Notes under the pieces: generated by a model | Told to the model about the DNA's origin: nothing | Databases searched by the model: none | What the model saw: the letters and a program-made list of their open reading frames with translations, nothing else | Made by a program: the position numbers and the translations under genes | In this document: one piece after another, positions 16,695-24,935 of the stretch | How the letters are laid out: each line of letters opens with the position of its first letter | How positions within the stretch are numbered: position 1 is the stretch's first letter | Assembly (NCBI RefSeq): GCF_023954335.1 | Contig: NZ_JAMLIE010000001.1 | Span: 2,356,001-2,420,000 of the forward strand | DNA: 64,000 nucleotides | Direction: 5' to 3' | Source: Aquamicrobium sp. | Lineage (GTDB): Bacteria; Pseudomonadota; Alphaproteobacteria; Rhizobiales; Rhizobiaceae

Positions 16695-17488
16695 CAGCGG
16701 TCCTCCAGCACGATTGCCGAAATCTGTCTTCCGTAGTCGCCTTCGCCCCGGTGCGTCGCGCGCCGGTAGGAGAAGAAGCTCTCCTCCTCGGCATAGGTGC
16801 AGCGGTCGATGCCGTGCGCCGTCACGCCGGCCTGTGAGAGACGGTCGAGCGTATAGCGGTTCAGGTCGAAAAGCGCATGCCCCGGCTTGGGGGACGGCCG
16901 GAAATAATCGCCGTTCGCGGCCGAGGCGGCGGCGAAACGGTCGACGAATTCCGGCCCGACCTCGTAATTGTCCGGCCCGATGGACGGGCCGAGCACGGCG
17001 ACGATACGCTGGCGCCGCGCGCCGAGCTTCTCCATCGCCTCGATGGTCGATTCGAGAACTCCGGTCAGCGCGCCCTTCCAGCCGGCATGGGCCGCGCCGA
17101 TCACGCCGGCTTCCGCATCGGCGTAGAGGACCGGGCCGCAATCGGCAGTCAGCACGCCGAGCGCCAGCCCCGGCCGGTCGGTGACGAGCGCGTCGGCCTT
17201 CGGCCGCTCGCCATCGAACGGCTCGCGCACGACGAGCGCGTCGGGCGAGTGGATCTGGTAGAGGCTGAGCAGGTTCTGCGGCGCGACGCCGAGCGTCGCG
17301 GCGATTCGTGCACGGTTCTCGACGACGTTCTCGCGCGCATCCTGCGAGCCGACGCCGGCGTTCAGCCCGCGATAGATGCCGTCCGACACGCCGCCGGCAC
17401 GGGTGAAGAAACCGTGCCTCAGCCCTTGTCGCGCCAGCTTTTCGAGCGCGGGGGACCGGATCGGGTCCGGTTTTACGCTGTCGTGCAT
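16694..17488 (-). CDS. pgeF: Peptidoglycan editing factor PgeF (YfiH)
   Basis: PgeF/YfiH, formerly described as a polyphenol oxidase (laccase domain); the E. coli enzyme hydrolyses wrongly built peptidoglycan precursors carrying L-Ser instead of L-Ala. The 264-residue protein has the diagnostic metal site: His in YQIHSPD, Cys in LTADCGPVLYAD and His in GAAHAGWKGAL. It starts with RHGFFTRAGGVS, another family mark. It is first in a coupled pair with the M24 peptidase; the midA stop lies 180 bases upstream, beyond the 11-base tandem repeats. Confidence 0.92.
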   Translation of the reverse strand: MHDSVKPDPIRSPALEKLARQGLRHGFFTRAGGVSDGIYRGLNAGVGSQDARENVVENRARIAATLGVAPQNLLSLYQIHSPDALVVREPFDGERPKADALVTDRPGLALGVLTADCGPVLYADAEAGVIGAAHAGWKGALTGVLESTIEAMEKLGARRQRIVAVLGPSIGPDNYEVGPEFVDRFAAASAANGDYFRPSPKPGHALFDLNRYTLDRLSQAGVTAHGIDRCTYAEEESFFSYRRATHRGEGDYGRQISAIVLEDR

Positions 17489-17618
17489 CCGCTGTCCTGT
17501 TGTCCTTCCGGCCGCCCTTTAAAGGCGTGTTTTCGTCACGCCTCGCGACCCCTCGTGGTTCGGCGCGGCCCTGTTGGTTCGCTCCGGATCGTGAGACAGG
17601 CGGGGGCGCGCTGTCAAT

Positions 17619-17662
17619 CCGCCCCGTGGCCGCCCCGTGACCGCCCCATGGCCGCCCTGTCG
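17619..17662. repeat. Four 11-bp tandem repeats
   Basis: Four head-to-tail copies of an 11-base unit with consensus CCGCCCCGTGG lie at 17619, 17630, 17641 and 17652. The first two differ at one base, the third and fourth at one to three. They sit between the stop of the methyltransferase gene and the start region of pgeF. The unit length equals about one helical turn. Whether they bind a protein or are simple slippage products cannot be told. Confidence 0.75.
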
Positions 17663-17668
17663 CCGCTG

Positions 17669-18757
17669 TCAGCCCTGCGCGGCAAATGGCGGCAGCACCG
17701 TCCCCTTGCGCGTGACGCACAGCACCTTGAAAAGATCGCCCATCGCCTCCGGCCCGGCCAGCCGCTCGACCTCGCCGCGCAACCGCTCGCGCGTGGCCTC
17801 GTCCGCCGCCGCGCCGAGCGCCCCGGCGCGCTCCAGAAGGCCGAGGCCGACGAGGAAAGCGCCCTGCGTCGTCGTCCGTACCTCGAGGCCGTGCGCCTGC
17901 GCGATACGGGCAAGGGCGAAGAAATCGACATGGCTTGTCAAATCCGCCTCGCCGGGATTGGCGAGAGCGTCGTCATAGGCATGCTTGCGCACCGCTTGCA
18001 GCGTGTCGCCGAGCCCCGGCCGGAGATGGCCGTAGTCGATGAACAGCGCCGCGCCGCCGTCGCGGACGATGCGGGCGGAAATCCCGGCCATCAGCGCCTC
18101 GCGCGCCGGGGCGGTCTCGAAGATCGCGCCTTCGGGCGCATCCATGGCCCCGTGCGGCAGGAGGGCGGGGTCGATGCCGGCCGCGCCGGCCATGAAGCGG
18201 AGCGCGCCGTCGTTATCGAGGCCGACCACGCGCTCGGGCCAGCCCTGCGCCGTCCTGACGAACTGGCGCACCGGCAGCGCGTCGAACAGCTCGTTGCCGA
18301 CGATGACGAGCGGCGTCGCGGGAAGCGCAGCGATCTCGGAGAACCATGTCGGCCGGCCGCGCCCGCTGGCGAGCCGCTCCTTCTGGAGCGCGGCGAGGCG
18401 CGGGCTCGCCTCGATCAGCGCGATGCGCGCGCGGGTGACGAAGCCGGTGTCGAGCCGGTCGAGCGTGCGCAGCATATCGGCCATCAGCGTGCCGCGGCCG
18501 GGGCCGATCTCGGCCAGCGTCATCGGCATCGGCCGGTCCATGGCCGCCCAGGCCGAATAGGCCCAGACCGCGACCAGCTCGCCGAACATCTGGCTGATCT
18601 CCGGCGCGGTGGTGAAGTCGCCCGCGACGCCGAACGGCTCGCGGGTTGTGTAGTAGCCGGCGTCCGGGTCGAACAGGCAGGACGCCATGTAGTCGGAAAC
18701 GGAGATCGGGCCCGCGGCGGCGATGAGCTCCCGCAGCCGCTCCTTCAGCGCCGTCAT
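17669..18757 (-). CDS. Class I SAM-dependent methyltransferase, MidA/NDUFAF7 family
   Basis: Protein of 362 residues in the family of mitochondrial NDUFAF7/MidA, the enzyme that symmetrically dimethylates an Arg of complex I subunit NDUFS2 during assembly. It contains DYMASCLFDPDAGYYTT, GDFTTAPEISQMFGELVAVW, the SAM site EIGPGRGTLMADML and VGNELFDALPVRQF, all strong marks of the family. Bacterial target unproven; methylation of complex I is inferred from the family, and NDUFA12 is also encoded in this window. Its ATG overlaps the lgt stop by 4 bases, so it follows lgt in one operon. Confidence 0.9.
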   Translation of the reverse strand: MTALKERLRELIAAAGPISVSDYMASCLFDPDAGYYTTREPFGVAGDFTTAPEISQMFGELVAVWAYSAWAAMDRPMPMTLAEIGPGRGTLMADMLRTLDRLDTGFVTRARIALIEASPRLAALQKERLASGRGRPTWFSEIAALPATPLVIVGNELFDALPVRQFVRTAQGWPERVVGLDNDGALRFMAGAAGIDPALLPHGAMDAPEGAIFETAPAREALMAGISARIVRDGGAALFIDYGHLRPGLGDTLQAVRKHAYDDALANPGEADLTSHVDFFALARIAQAHGLEVRTTTQGAFLVGLGLLERAGALGAAADEATRERLRGEVERLAGPEAMGDLFKVLCVTRKGTVLPPFAAQG

Positions 18758-19593
18758 GAGGCGGCGGCCTTCGCGCGCAGCATCGCCCACAGGCCGATCA
18801 GCACCATCGGCACCGACAGAACCATGCCCATGGTCAGCCAGCCGCCGGCCAGATAGCCGATATGGGCGTCCGGCTCGCGGAAGAGCTCGACGAGGATGCG
18901 CGCCGTGCCGTAGCCGGCGACCATCGCCCCGGCGACGAAGCCGGGCGCCTTCAGCTTCAGCGCCGAATGGGTGAGGAGCCGCAGCACGAGGAACAGGACG
19001 AGCCCTTCGAGCAGCGCCTCGTAGAGCTGGCTCGGATGGCGCGGCTCCGGCCCGCCATTGGGGAAGACGAAGGCCCAGGGCACGTCGCTGACCCGGCCCC
19101 ACAGCTCGGAATTGATGAAGTTGGTGAGCCGCACCAGCCCGAAGCCGACCGGCACGCCGGCGGCGATGACGTCGAACAGGCTCCACGCGCTGAACCCGCG
19201 CCGGCGCGCGAACAGGATCATCGCGACGGTGACGCCCGTCAGCCCGCCGTGGAACGACATGCCGCCCTGCCAGACGGCGAGGATGTCGCCGGGCCTCTCG
19301 ATGTAGCGGGCGAAATCGTAGAACAGGATGTAGCCGAGCCGGCCGCCGAGGACGACGCCGGCCGCCGCCGAGAGCAGGAAATCGTCGATGTCGACGCCCG
19401 AGATCGGCGCCTTGCCGCCCGCCCACAGGCGGTCGTTGGCGACAAGGCGCTTGGCGTACCACCAGGCGAACAGGATGCCGACGACATAGCCGAGCCCGTA
19501 CCAGTGGACCGCCAGCGGGCCGATGCGGACGATCACCGGGTCGATTTCGGGAAAGGGCAGGGCGGCGAGCGGCAGAAAGAGGAGGTCGCTCAA
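18754..19593 (-). CDS. lgt: Prolipoprotein diacylglyceryl transferase
   Basis: Lgt moves the diacylglyceryl group from phosphatidylglycerol to the lipobox Cys of prelipoproteins in the inner membrane. The product is 279 residues with about seven membrane segments. FHGGLTGV, LTNFINSELWGRVSD (the Lgt signature) and PRHPSQLYEALLEG, with its key Arg and His, are all present. The start is TTG at 19593 with AAGGAA upstream; no ATG lies nearby in frame. The midA-like gene follows in ATGA overlap, and ubiK is divergent 177 bases away. Its enzyme is needed for the lipoproteins encoded at 7787 and 14895. Confidence 0.95.
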   Translation of the reverse strand: MSDLLFLPLAALPFPEIDPVIVRIGPLAVHWYGLGYVVGILFAWWYAKRLVANDRLWAGGKAPISGVDIDDFLLSAAAGVVLGGRLGYILFYDFARYIERPGDILAVWQGGMSFHGGLTGVTVAMILFARRRGFSAWSLFDVIAAGVPVGFGLVRLTNFINSELWGRVSDVPWAFVFPNGGPEPRHPSQLYEALLEGLVLFLVLRLLTHSALKLKAPGFVAGAMVAGYGTARILVELFREPDAHIGYLAGGWLTMGMVLSVPMVLIGLWAMLRAKAAAS

Positions 19594-19770
19594 GACGGGT
19601 GTTTCCTTGCCGGTTCAGTGGCTGCGCATGGGGCCGCATATGGAGCGCAAGCGCTGTCGAGGTCAAGGCAAAGACAAGCGCCGCGAAGCGGCCTGCGACG
19701 CCGCGCACCTTGCAATCCGCCGCGCCGGGGACTACTTCCCTCCTGTCGAGCGAAAGCAGGGCCGCCAGCC

Positions 19771-20082
19771 ATGACCACCGGACCGAACCGCATTCTGGAC
19801 GAATTCGCCAAGCTGATGACCGACGCGGCCGGGGCCGCGCAGGGCGTACGCCGCGAGGTGGAGACGGCGTTCCGCGCCCAGGCCGAGCGCCTGTTCAACT
19901 CGATGGACATGGTCCAGCGCGAGGAATTCGAGGCGGTGCGCGAGATGGCGCTGAAGGCGCGGGCCGAGAATGAGGCGCTGTCCGCCCGTATCGCCGTGCT
20001 CGAGGCGAAGCTCGGGCTCGCCGCGGCCGCCGAAGAGCCGAAGAAGCCGGCCGCGAAGCCCCGGGCGAAAAAAGCCGACTGA
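19771..20082 (+). CDS. ubiK: UbiK-family accessory factor (BMFP/YqiC)
   Basis: Small protein of 103 residues with a coiled-coil middle and a Lys/Pro/Ala-rich tail (EEPKKPAAKPRAKKAD). The pattern RILDEFAKLMTDAAGAAQGVR and MDMVQREEFEAVREMALKARAE is that of the BMFP/YqiC family; UbiK is an accessory factor in aerobic ubiquinone synthesis, shown in enterobacteria. It is divergent from lgt, as often in rhizobia. The stop is 7 bases before a repeat element. A ubiquinone role here is by family only. Confidence 0.85.
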   Translation: MTTGPNRILDEFAKLMTDAAGAAQGVRREVETAFRAQAERLFNSMDMVQREEFEAVREMALKARAENEALSARIAVLEAKLGLAAAAEEPKKPAAKPRAKKAD

Positions 20083-20089
20083 CGGGCTG

Positions 20090-20194
20090 GAGCAGTAGGC
20101 GTTCTGACGAACGCAGCTTCCGTTGCTCCAGCTTCTTTCCTTCAGCCGCATTTATGCGACGTCAGACGATCCCGTCTGACTGCAAAATGCTCTA
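20090..20194 (+). repeat. Intergenic palindromic repeat, copy A (~105 bp)
   Basis: Copy A of a multi-stem repeat also found inverted at 26606-26708. It contains GCGTTC-TGAC-GAACGC at 20099-20114, a CGCAT/ATGCG stem near 20148-20159 and TCAGACG-ATCC-CGTCTGA at 20162-20179, and ends in TGCAAAATGCTCTA. It starts 8 bases after the ubiK stop. Alignment by eye with copy B leaves about a dozen differences, two of them base-paired compensations in the last stem. It looks like the intergenic repeats frequent in Mesorhizobium-type genomes. Confidence 0.85.
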
Positions 20195-20523
20195 AGCTTT
20201 TCCACATTGCGGTGCAGCGAAAAAGTGCTTGCGCCAGAGTCGCTTAGGCGTTGCCGCGCGTGGCGCGCCGGCTTTCTATCCACACCGCAGATTGTTACGC
20301 CTCAAAAAAGGGGCTGTTCAGACGACTCCGCTGCAATAGACTGAATTTGCTGCATGATTCGAAGCGTGATTTGACGCTCGCATGCGCCGGGCGGCGGGGC
20401 CGGCCGGGCAGAGGTTGCGTCGCCCGCCATCCCGCTTTCCTCGAGTGCCGGTTTCCGTAACGCGTGCTCCGACCCATGGCGTACGCGAACGCCCTTTTGC
20501 GACTGACAGGAAGAGACTTCCTT
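20195..20523. other. Gene-free stretch upstream of ybjN-like gene
   Basis: About 330 bases without a convincing gene between repeat copy A and the YbjN gene. It includes an AT-poor GC-rich centre and a run CAAAAAAGGGG at 20304-20314. No clear terminator, tRNA or riboswitch is visible. It presumably carries the promoter of the YbjN gene, but I cannot point to convincing -35/-10 boxes. Confidence 0.4.
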
Positions 20524-21024
20524 ATGAATCTTCTGGAACTCGACATTGCCCGCGACCTTCATCCGGTGGATGTCATCGAGCATGTCGCCACGATGAACGA
20601 CTGGTCCTTCGAGCGCACCGGCGACGACGAGATCGCGATTTCGGTCGCCGGCACCTATGCCAACTACCACGTCTCGTTTTCGTGGATGGAGGATTTCGAG
20701 GCGCTGCATCTGGCCTGCGCCTTCGACCTCAAGGTGCCGGAGGCACGCACGCTGGAGGTGATGCGGCTGCTCTCGCTCATCAACGAGCAGATGCTGATCG
20801 GCCATTTCGACCTGTGGGAGCAGGAGGGCGCGATCATGTTCCGCCAGGCGCTGCTGCTCGCCGGCGGCGCGGAGCCGACCAGCCAGCAGGTCGAGGTGCT
20901 GCTTTCCTCGGCGCTGGAGGCCTGCGAATGCTACTATCCGGCGTTCCAGTTCGTCGTCTGGTCTGGCACCAACGCGCGTGAGGCGCTGGCGAACGTTTTG
21001 TTCGAGACGCAAGGGACCTGCTGA
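20524..21024 (+). CDS. YbjN domain protein
   Basis: YbjN-family protein, 166 residues, with a type III secretion chaperone-like fold in this family but no proven activity. MNDWSFERTGDDEIAISVAG, a Trp/Phe-rich segment SFSWMEDFEAL and LINEQMLIGHFDLWEQEGAIMFRQAL match the family's conserved centre. ATG 20524 has AGGAAGAG at workable spacing. The CsaA-like gene follows 7 bases after the stop, so the two are likely one transcript. Confidence 0.85.
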   Translation: MNLLELDIARDLHPVDVIEHVATMNDWSFERTGDDEIAISVAGTYANYHVSFSWMEDFEALHLACAFDLKVPEARTLEVMRLLSLINEQMLIGHFDLWEQEGAIMFRQALLLAGGAEPTSQQVEVLLSSALEACECYYPAFQFVVWSGTNAREALANVLFETQGTC

Positions 21025-21031
21025 GGCCGCC

Positions 21032-21397
21032 ATGAGCTCAGAAGCGTCAGGGGCCGTGCGGCCCGAGATCGGCTATGCCGACTTCGAGCGGGTCGACATC
21101 CGAATCGGCACCGTCGTCGCGGCCGAGCCGTACCCGGAAGCGCGCAAGCCGGCGATCAAGCTGCGCATCGATTTCGGCCCCGGCATCGGCGAGAAGAAAT
21201 CGTCGGCCCAGATCACGCGCCACTACACGCCCGAGAGCCTCGTCGGCCGGCAGGTGATGGCGGTGGTGAACTTCCCGCCGCGCCAGATCGGCAAGTTCCT
21301 GTCGGAGGTGCTGACGCTCGGCTTCCCCGATGCCGACGGCGAGGTGGTGCTGGCGGTCGTCGACAAGTCGGTCCCGAACGGCGGCAAGCTGTTCTAG
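21032..21397 (+). CDS. csaA: CsaA-like tRNA-binding protein
   Basis: Protein of 121 residues formed by one tRNA-binding OB-fold domain of the CsaA/Arc1/methionyl-tRNA synthetase C-terminal type. DFERVDIRIGTVVAAEPYPEARKPA, KKSSAQITRHYTPESLVGRQVMAVVNFPPRQIG and FPDADGEVVLAVVDKSVPNG are the family signatures. CsaA has been described as a secretion-related chaperone in Bacillus, but the domain itself binds structured RNA; both are family knowledge. It follows YbjN by 7 bases and ends just before a long palindrome. Confidence 0.85.
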   Translation: MSSEASGAVRPEIGYADFERVDIRIGTVVAAEPYPEARKPAIKLRIDFGPGIGEKKSSAQITRHYTPESLVGRQVMAVVNFPPRQIGKFLSEVLTLGFPDADGEVVLAVVDKSVPNGGKLF

Positions 21398-21411
21398 CTC
21401 TTTGTTTTTAC

Positions 21412-21455
21412 GCAATTCCGGACGGAAAAGTGCTTCACACTTTTCCTGGAATTGC
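21412..21455. repeat. Long perfect palindromic hairpin repeat
   Basis: Nested inverted repeat: outer arms GCAATTCC (21412) and GGAATTGC (21448), inner arms GGAAAAGTG (21424) and CACTTTTCC (21438) around loop CTTCA. The two arms are perfect. It lies 14 bases after the csaA stop and about 25 before the ATPase start. Such a form is common between genes of rhizobia. It may end or protect the upstream transcript, although no T-run follows. Confidence 0.8.
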
Positions 21456-21479
21456 TCGGGCGCTTCCCGCGCCTCCGAG

Positions 21480-22097
21480 ATGCCCATGACAAACGAAAAT
21501 GCCTGCCTGCCGGGGAACCCGGCGCTCGGCGAGAGCGGTCTCGCCGTGATCCTGTCGGGCTGCTCGGGCGGCGGGAAATCGACGCTCCTCGATGCCCTGG
21601 CGGCGCGCGGCTACATCGTGTGGCCGGAGGCGGGCCGCCAGATCGTGCGCGAGGAGATGCATCTCGGCGGCGACGGCCTGCCATGGGCGAACGCGGAGAA
21701 ATTCGTCACGCTCGCCGCCTCGCGCACCATGTACTTCTTCAACGCCGCCGAAATCGCGACAAGACCCGTCTTCTTCGACAGGTCGCTGGTCGATCTCACC
21801 TCCTTCCTCGAGCTGAAGGGCATCGACGTGCCCGCTCATCTCCAGCGCGCGGTAGAGACCTACCGCTACCGGCGCGACGTGTTCGTGGTTCCGCCGTGGC
21901 CCGACATCTTCGCCGCCGACGCCGAGCGCCGGAAATCGTTCGAGGACGCCTGCCGCGAATACGAGGCGCTGGTCGAAGGCTATCGCGCCGCAGGCTACGG
22001 GCTGGTCGAGGTGCCGAGGCTCGGCGTAGAGGCGCGCGCCGACTTCGTCCTTCGCCATCTCGACGAGAGCGTCCCCCTTAGGCCGGAATCGAGATGA
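21480..22097 (+). CDS. P-loop NTPase (AAA_28-like)
   Basis: Nucleotide-binding protein of about 205 residues. The Walker A motif is GCSGGGKSTLLDAL, near residue 25. After it come a segment PEAGRQIVREEM and VFFDRSLVDLTSFLEL, as in the AAA_28/kinase-like NTPases related to adenylate kinases and to NadR-type domains. FVVPPWPDIFAADAERRKSFEDA carries conserved Asp/Arg residues. The substrate is unknown. ATG 21480 or 21486 may be the start; neither has a strong ribosome site. It overlaps the histidine kinase gene tail-to-tail by 20 bases. Confidence 0.78.
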   Translation: MPMTNENACLPGNPALGESGLAVILSGCSGGGKSTLLDALAARGYIVWPEAGRQIVREEMHLGGDGLPWANAEKFVTLAASRTMYFFNAAEIATRPVFFDRSLVDLTSFLELKGIDVPAHLQRAVETYRYRRDVFVVPPWPDIFAADAERRKSFEDACREYEALVEGYRAAGYGLVEVPRLGVEARADFVLRHLDESVPLRPESR

Positions 22098-23496
22098 CGG
22101 CGCGCAGGCCGCCGAGCGGGCTGTCCTCCAGCGCGATGTCGCCGCCATGGCTGCGGGCGATGTCGCGGGCGATGGAGAGACCGAGCCCGGTGCCGCCCGA
22201 ATCCTGGTTGCGCGCGTCGTCGAGGCGCACGAAGGGCTTGAACACCTCCTCGCGCTTGTCCGGCGGAATGCCGGGCCCGTCGTCGTCGACGACGATGAGC
22301 AGCACGCCGCCGGCATGGGTGGCGTCGACCTCGACGGTCTTCGCATAGCGCAGAGCGTTGCCGATCAGGTTGGAAAGCAGCCGCGAGAAGGCGTTGGGCT
22401 TGACGGTGATCTCGGGGTCGCCGGTCAGCGACGTGCGCAGCTGGCGCTTGCGCAGGCGCGCTTCCTCGACCTGCTTCTCGAGGAAGCCGGCGAGGTCGAA
22501 GCTGACGGCGCTTTCCCCGGTCTCGCCACGGGCGAAGGCGAGATAACCCTCCAGCATCGACTGCATGTCGTCGACGTCCTGGTTGAGCGCGTCGCGGTCG
22601 GCCTTGGAGCCGCCGAGGGCGAGCTGGAGCTTGAACCGGGTGAGAATGGTGCGCAGGTCGTGGCTCACCCCGCTCAACATCGCGGTGCGCTGCTCGATCT
22701 GGCGCTCGATGCGCTCGCGCATCTGGATGAAGGCGAGGCCGGCCCGGCGCACCTCGTCGGCGCCGCGCGGCTTGAAGTTGCTCGGCATCGGCCGGCCCTT
22801 GCCGAAGCTCTCGGCCGCCTCGGCCAGATTGAGGATCGGCCGGATCTGGTTGCGCAGGAAGGCGACGGCGATGGCGATCAGCACCAGCGAGGTGCCGACC
22901 ATCCACAACAGGAAGATGTGGGTGTTGGAGGCGTAGGTGTGGCTGCGCCGGGCGAAGACGCGCAACACCTTGTCGTCGAGCCGGATGCGGATTTCGACGA
23001 TCGAGGAATCGCCGACCGTGTCGAGCCAGAACGGCCGGTTGATCTGGCGGGTGATCTGCTGGCCGAGCGAATAGTCGAGGATGGAGAAGAACGGCTTCGA
23101 GCCGGGCGAGGGCAGCGGGTCGGGCGGCAGGAGGTCGATCTTGAGCTGGAGCCGTTCCTGGGCGATGCGGGCGACCTCGGCGAGGTCGCGGTCCTGCGGC
23201 CAGGTCTCGATCATGTCGATGATGGCGGCGATGTCGCGGGTGACGGCCGTCGACAGCCGCTCGGTGACGGTCTGCCAGTGGCGTTCCATGAAGACGAAGG
23301 CGATGACCGACTGGAGCAGGATCATCGGCGCGATGACGATGATGAGCGAGCGGGCGTAGAGCCGCTTCGGCATCCATTGCGCGATATACCGCCATGGCCA
23401 CCGCGCGCCCTTGAAGGTTTTCGCGGCCGGGCGCGGAAAGCCGGGATCGGCCGAATGCGCCTCGCTCCTGCGCGTCTCGATGTCGGAACTCGCCAT
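22078..23496 (-). CDS. EnvZ-type sensor histidine kinase
   Basis: Membrane sensor kinase of 472 residues. Two membrane segments (about 52-75 and 195-215) flank a periplasmic domain. A HAMP-like linker follows, then the dimerisation domain with SGVSHDLRTILTRFKLQL, whose His is the phosphorylation site, and a catalytic domain with NLIGNALRYA (N box), DDDGPGIP (G1) and GGTGLGLSIARDI (G2). ATG 23496 with GAAGGG upstream is preferred over 23577. It lies downstream of the response regulator gene, start inside its end, and is its obvious partner. The signal is unknown. Confidence 0.92.
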   Translation of the reverse strand: MASSDIETRRSEAHSADPGFPRPAAKTFKGARWPWRYIAQWMPKRLYARSLIIVIAPMILLQSVIAFVFMERHWQTVTERLSTAVTRDIAAIIDMIETWPQDRDLAEVARIAQERLQLKIDLLPPDPLPSPGSKPFFSILDYSLGQQITRQINRPFWLDTVGDSSIVEIRIRLDDKVLRVFARRSHTYASNTHIFLLWMVGTSLVLIAIAVAFLRNQIRPILNLAEAAESFGKGRPMPSNFKPRGADEVRRAGLAFIQMRERIERQIEQRTAMLSGVSHDLRTILTRFKLQLALGGSKADRDALNQDVDDMQSMLEGYLAFARGETGESAVSFDLAGFLEKQVEEARLRKRQLRTSLTGDPEITVKPNAFSRLLSNLIGNALRYAKTVEVDATHAGGVLLIVVDDDGPGIPPDKREEVFKPFVRLDDARNQDSGGTGLGLSIARDIARSHGGDIALEDSPLGGLRAVISIPA

Positions 23497-23528
23497 GCAG
23501 CCCTTCTCCGCCGCGCAGGGCGGCGCTT

Positions 23529-24305
23529 CTACTCGACGCTCAGCCGGTATCCGACGCCGCGAACCGTTTGCAGCCACACCGGGTTGGACGGATCGCGCTC
23601 GATCTTGCGGCGCAGGCGGTTGATCTGGACGTCGATGGTGCGCTCGCCGACCTCCGAATCCGAGCCGATCAGCTCGTGGCGCGGGATGGTGTCGCCGGCG
23701 CGCTCGGCGAAGATGGCGAGGATTTCCTGCTCCCGGTCGGTAAGCTTGATCAGGTCGCCGTTCTTCTTCAGCTCGCGCCGGGCGATCTGGAACGTATAGG
23801 GGCCGAAGACGATCTGCTCGACCTTGGGCGCGGGCTGGGGGCCGCCGCGCCGTAGGATGTTGTTGAGCCGCAGCAGCAATTCGCGCGGGTCGAACGGCTT
23901 GGGCAGGTAATCGTCGGCCCCGGCCTCGAGCCCGGCGACGCGGCTGTCGGTCTCCGACAGCGCCGTCAGCATCAGGATCGGGACCTTCTTTTCCTCGCGC
24001 AGCGAGCGGGTGAGCTGGACGCCGCTTTCGCCCGGCATCATCACGTCGAGGACGATCATGTCGAAGTCGAGCCCGGCGAGCTTGCGCCGCGCCTCGGCGG
24101 CGTTGCCGGCCACGGTGACGCGGTAGCCGTTCTCGCTCAGGAACTGCCTGAGCAGGGTGCGGATGCGCGTGTCGTCGTCGACGACCAGGAGGTGAGGGGC
24201 GTCGTCGCCCGGAACGACCGCATCGTGCGTCATCGACAGGTGATCCTCCGCTTGGGTGGTGGTCCCGCTCGGCCCGAGTGTAACCTGCCTGTCCATCGCG
24301 GTCAT
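23529..24305 (-). CDS. OmpR-family response regulator (PetR-like)
   Basis: Response regulator of up to 258 residues. The receiver domain has the acidic pair VVDDDTR, the phospho-acceptor Asp in MIVLDVMMPGESG, a Thr in LMLTALS and Lys in YLPKPFDPREL. The OmpR-type winged helix contains LTDREQEILAIFAERAG and GERTIDVQINRLRRKIE. ATG 24305 overlaps the MarR stop (ATGA); an internal ATG at 24233 would give 234 residues and a more usual N-terminus. The MarR-then-OmpR gene order matches petP-petR of Rhodobacter capsulatus, where petR is needed for growth. The kinase gene starts 33 bases after its stop. Confidence 0.92.
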   Translation of the reverse strand: MTAMDRQVTLGPSGTTTQAEDHLSMTHDAVVPGDDAPHLLVVDDDTRIRTLLRQFLSENGYRVTVAGNAAEARRKLAGLDFDMIVLDVMMPGESGVQLTRSLREEKKVPILMLTALSETDSRVAGLEAGADDYLPKPFDPRELLLRLNNILRRGGPQPAPKVEQIVFGPYTFQIARRELKKNGDLIKLTDREQEILAIFAERAGDTIPRHELIGSDSEVGERTIDVQINRLRRKIERDPSNPVWLQTVRGVGYRLSVE

Positions 24306-24862
24306 CCTGCCCGTTGCGTGCCGGGTGCGATCTGTTCGCGCAGCTCGGGATTGACCATCCCCATCAGGAAGCGCTCGACCACGGCGCGCTCGTCCGGCCC
24401 GGCCTCGGCCAGCGCCGCGGCGATGCGGCGCGACTGCGGCGCGGCCAGCGCCAGCGCCAGCGCCCGCCCGCGCACGGTCGGGTAGAGCTCGCGCTGGCGG
24501 CGGTCGCGCGGGCCCTGGATCTGGACGATATGGCCGGTGTCCAGCAGCTGCTTGAGCACGCGGGCGAGGCTCTGCTTGGTGATCTTGAGGACGTCGAGAA
24601 GCTCGGCGACCGTGAGGCCCGGCCGGCGGTTGACGAAGTGGACCACGCGGTGGTGGGCGCGGCCGAAGCCGTATTCGGCGAGGATCTGGTCGGGATCGGA
24701 GGTGAAGTCGCGATAGGCGAAGAAAAGCAGCTCGATGATGGCGAAGTCGAGGCCGTCCCCGGCCGACAGGGCAGCCCTGATCGGTTCGGTGCTGCGTTCG
24801 CCGGTCTGCGAGGCCTCGCTCTGGGCCGTGCCGGCATGGGCTGTCGTGGTGTTGCCTGTCAT
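24302..24862 (-). CDS. MarR-family regulator (PetP-like)
   Basis: MarR-type winged-helix protein, 186 residues. After a polar N-terminus (about 1-35) come helices around FAIIELLFFAYRDF, then the DNA-binding part HHRVVHFVNRRPGLTVAELLDVLKITKQSLARVLKQLLDTGHI with wing PRDRRQRELYPT. The family and gene order match PetP of R. capsulatus. It heads a leftward operon with the response regulator and the kinase. The promoter proposed at 24914-24942 has a perfect palindrome over its start point, so autoregulation by this protein is plausible but inferred. Confidence 0.9.
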   Translation of the reverse strand: MTGNTTTAHAGTAQSEASQTGERSTEPIRAALSAGDGLDFAIIELLFFAYRDFTSDPDQILAEYGFGRAHHRVVHFVNRRPGLTVAELLDVLKITKQSLARVLKQLLDTGHIVQIQGPRDRRQRELYPTVRGRALALALAAPQSRRIAAALAEAGPDERAVVERFLMGMVNPELREQIAPGTQRAG

Positions 24863-24892
24863 AACTCTCAGTCGCGTTTGTGCCAGTCCGAT

Positions 24893-24915
24893 TTATGTCA
24901 GTGTTATTGACATAA
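24893..24915. promoter_or_regulatory. Palindromic operator, candidate MarR site
   Basis: Perfect 8-base inverted repeat TTATGTCA-GTGTTAT-TGACATAA. It covers the -35 of the rightward promoter (24907-24912), most of the -10 and the expected start point of the leftward one (24914-24919). Spacing and position fit a repressor dimer site. MarR dimers usually bind such repeats, and the marR gene begins 31 bases away. Binding itself is not shown by the sequence. Confidence 0.6.
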
Positions 24916-24935
24916 TTTAGGCGAAGGGATAATTT
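24907..24935 (+). promoter_or_regulatory. Candidate ilvE promoter
   Basis: TTGACA at 24907-24912 and TAATTT at 24930-24935 are separated by exactly 17 bases, a near-consensus sigma-70 promoter reading towards ilvE. The start site would be near 24942, giving an untranslated leader of about 170 bases. Confidence 0.6.

Noticed and set aside
17619..17662. CRISPR-like array
   Set aside because: The unit is 11 bases with no spacers and there are no cas genes. It is a simple tandem repeat.
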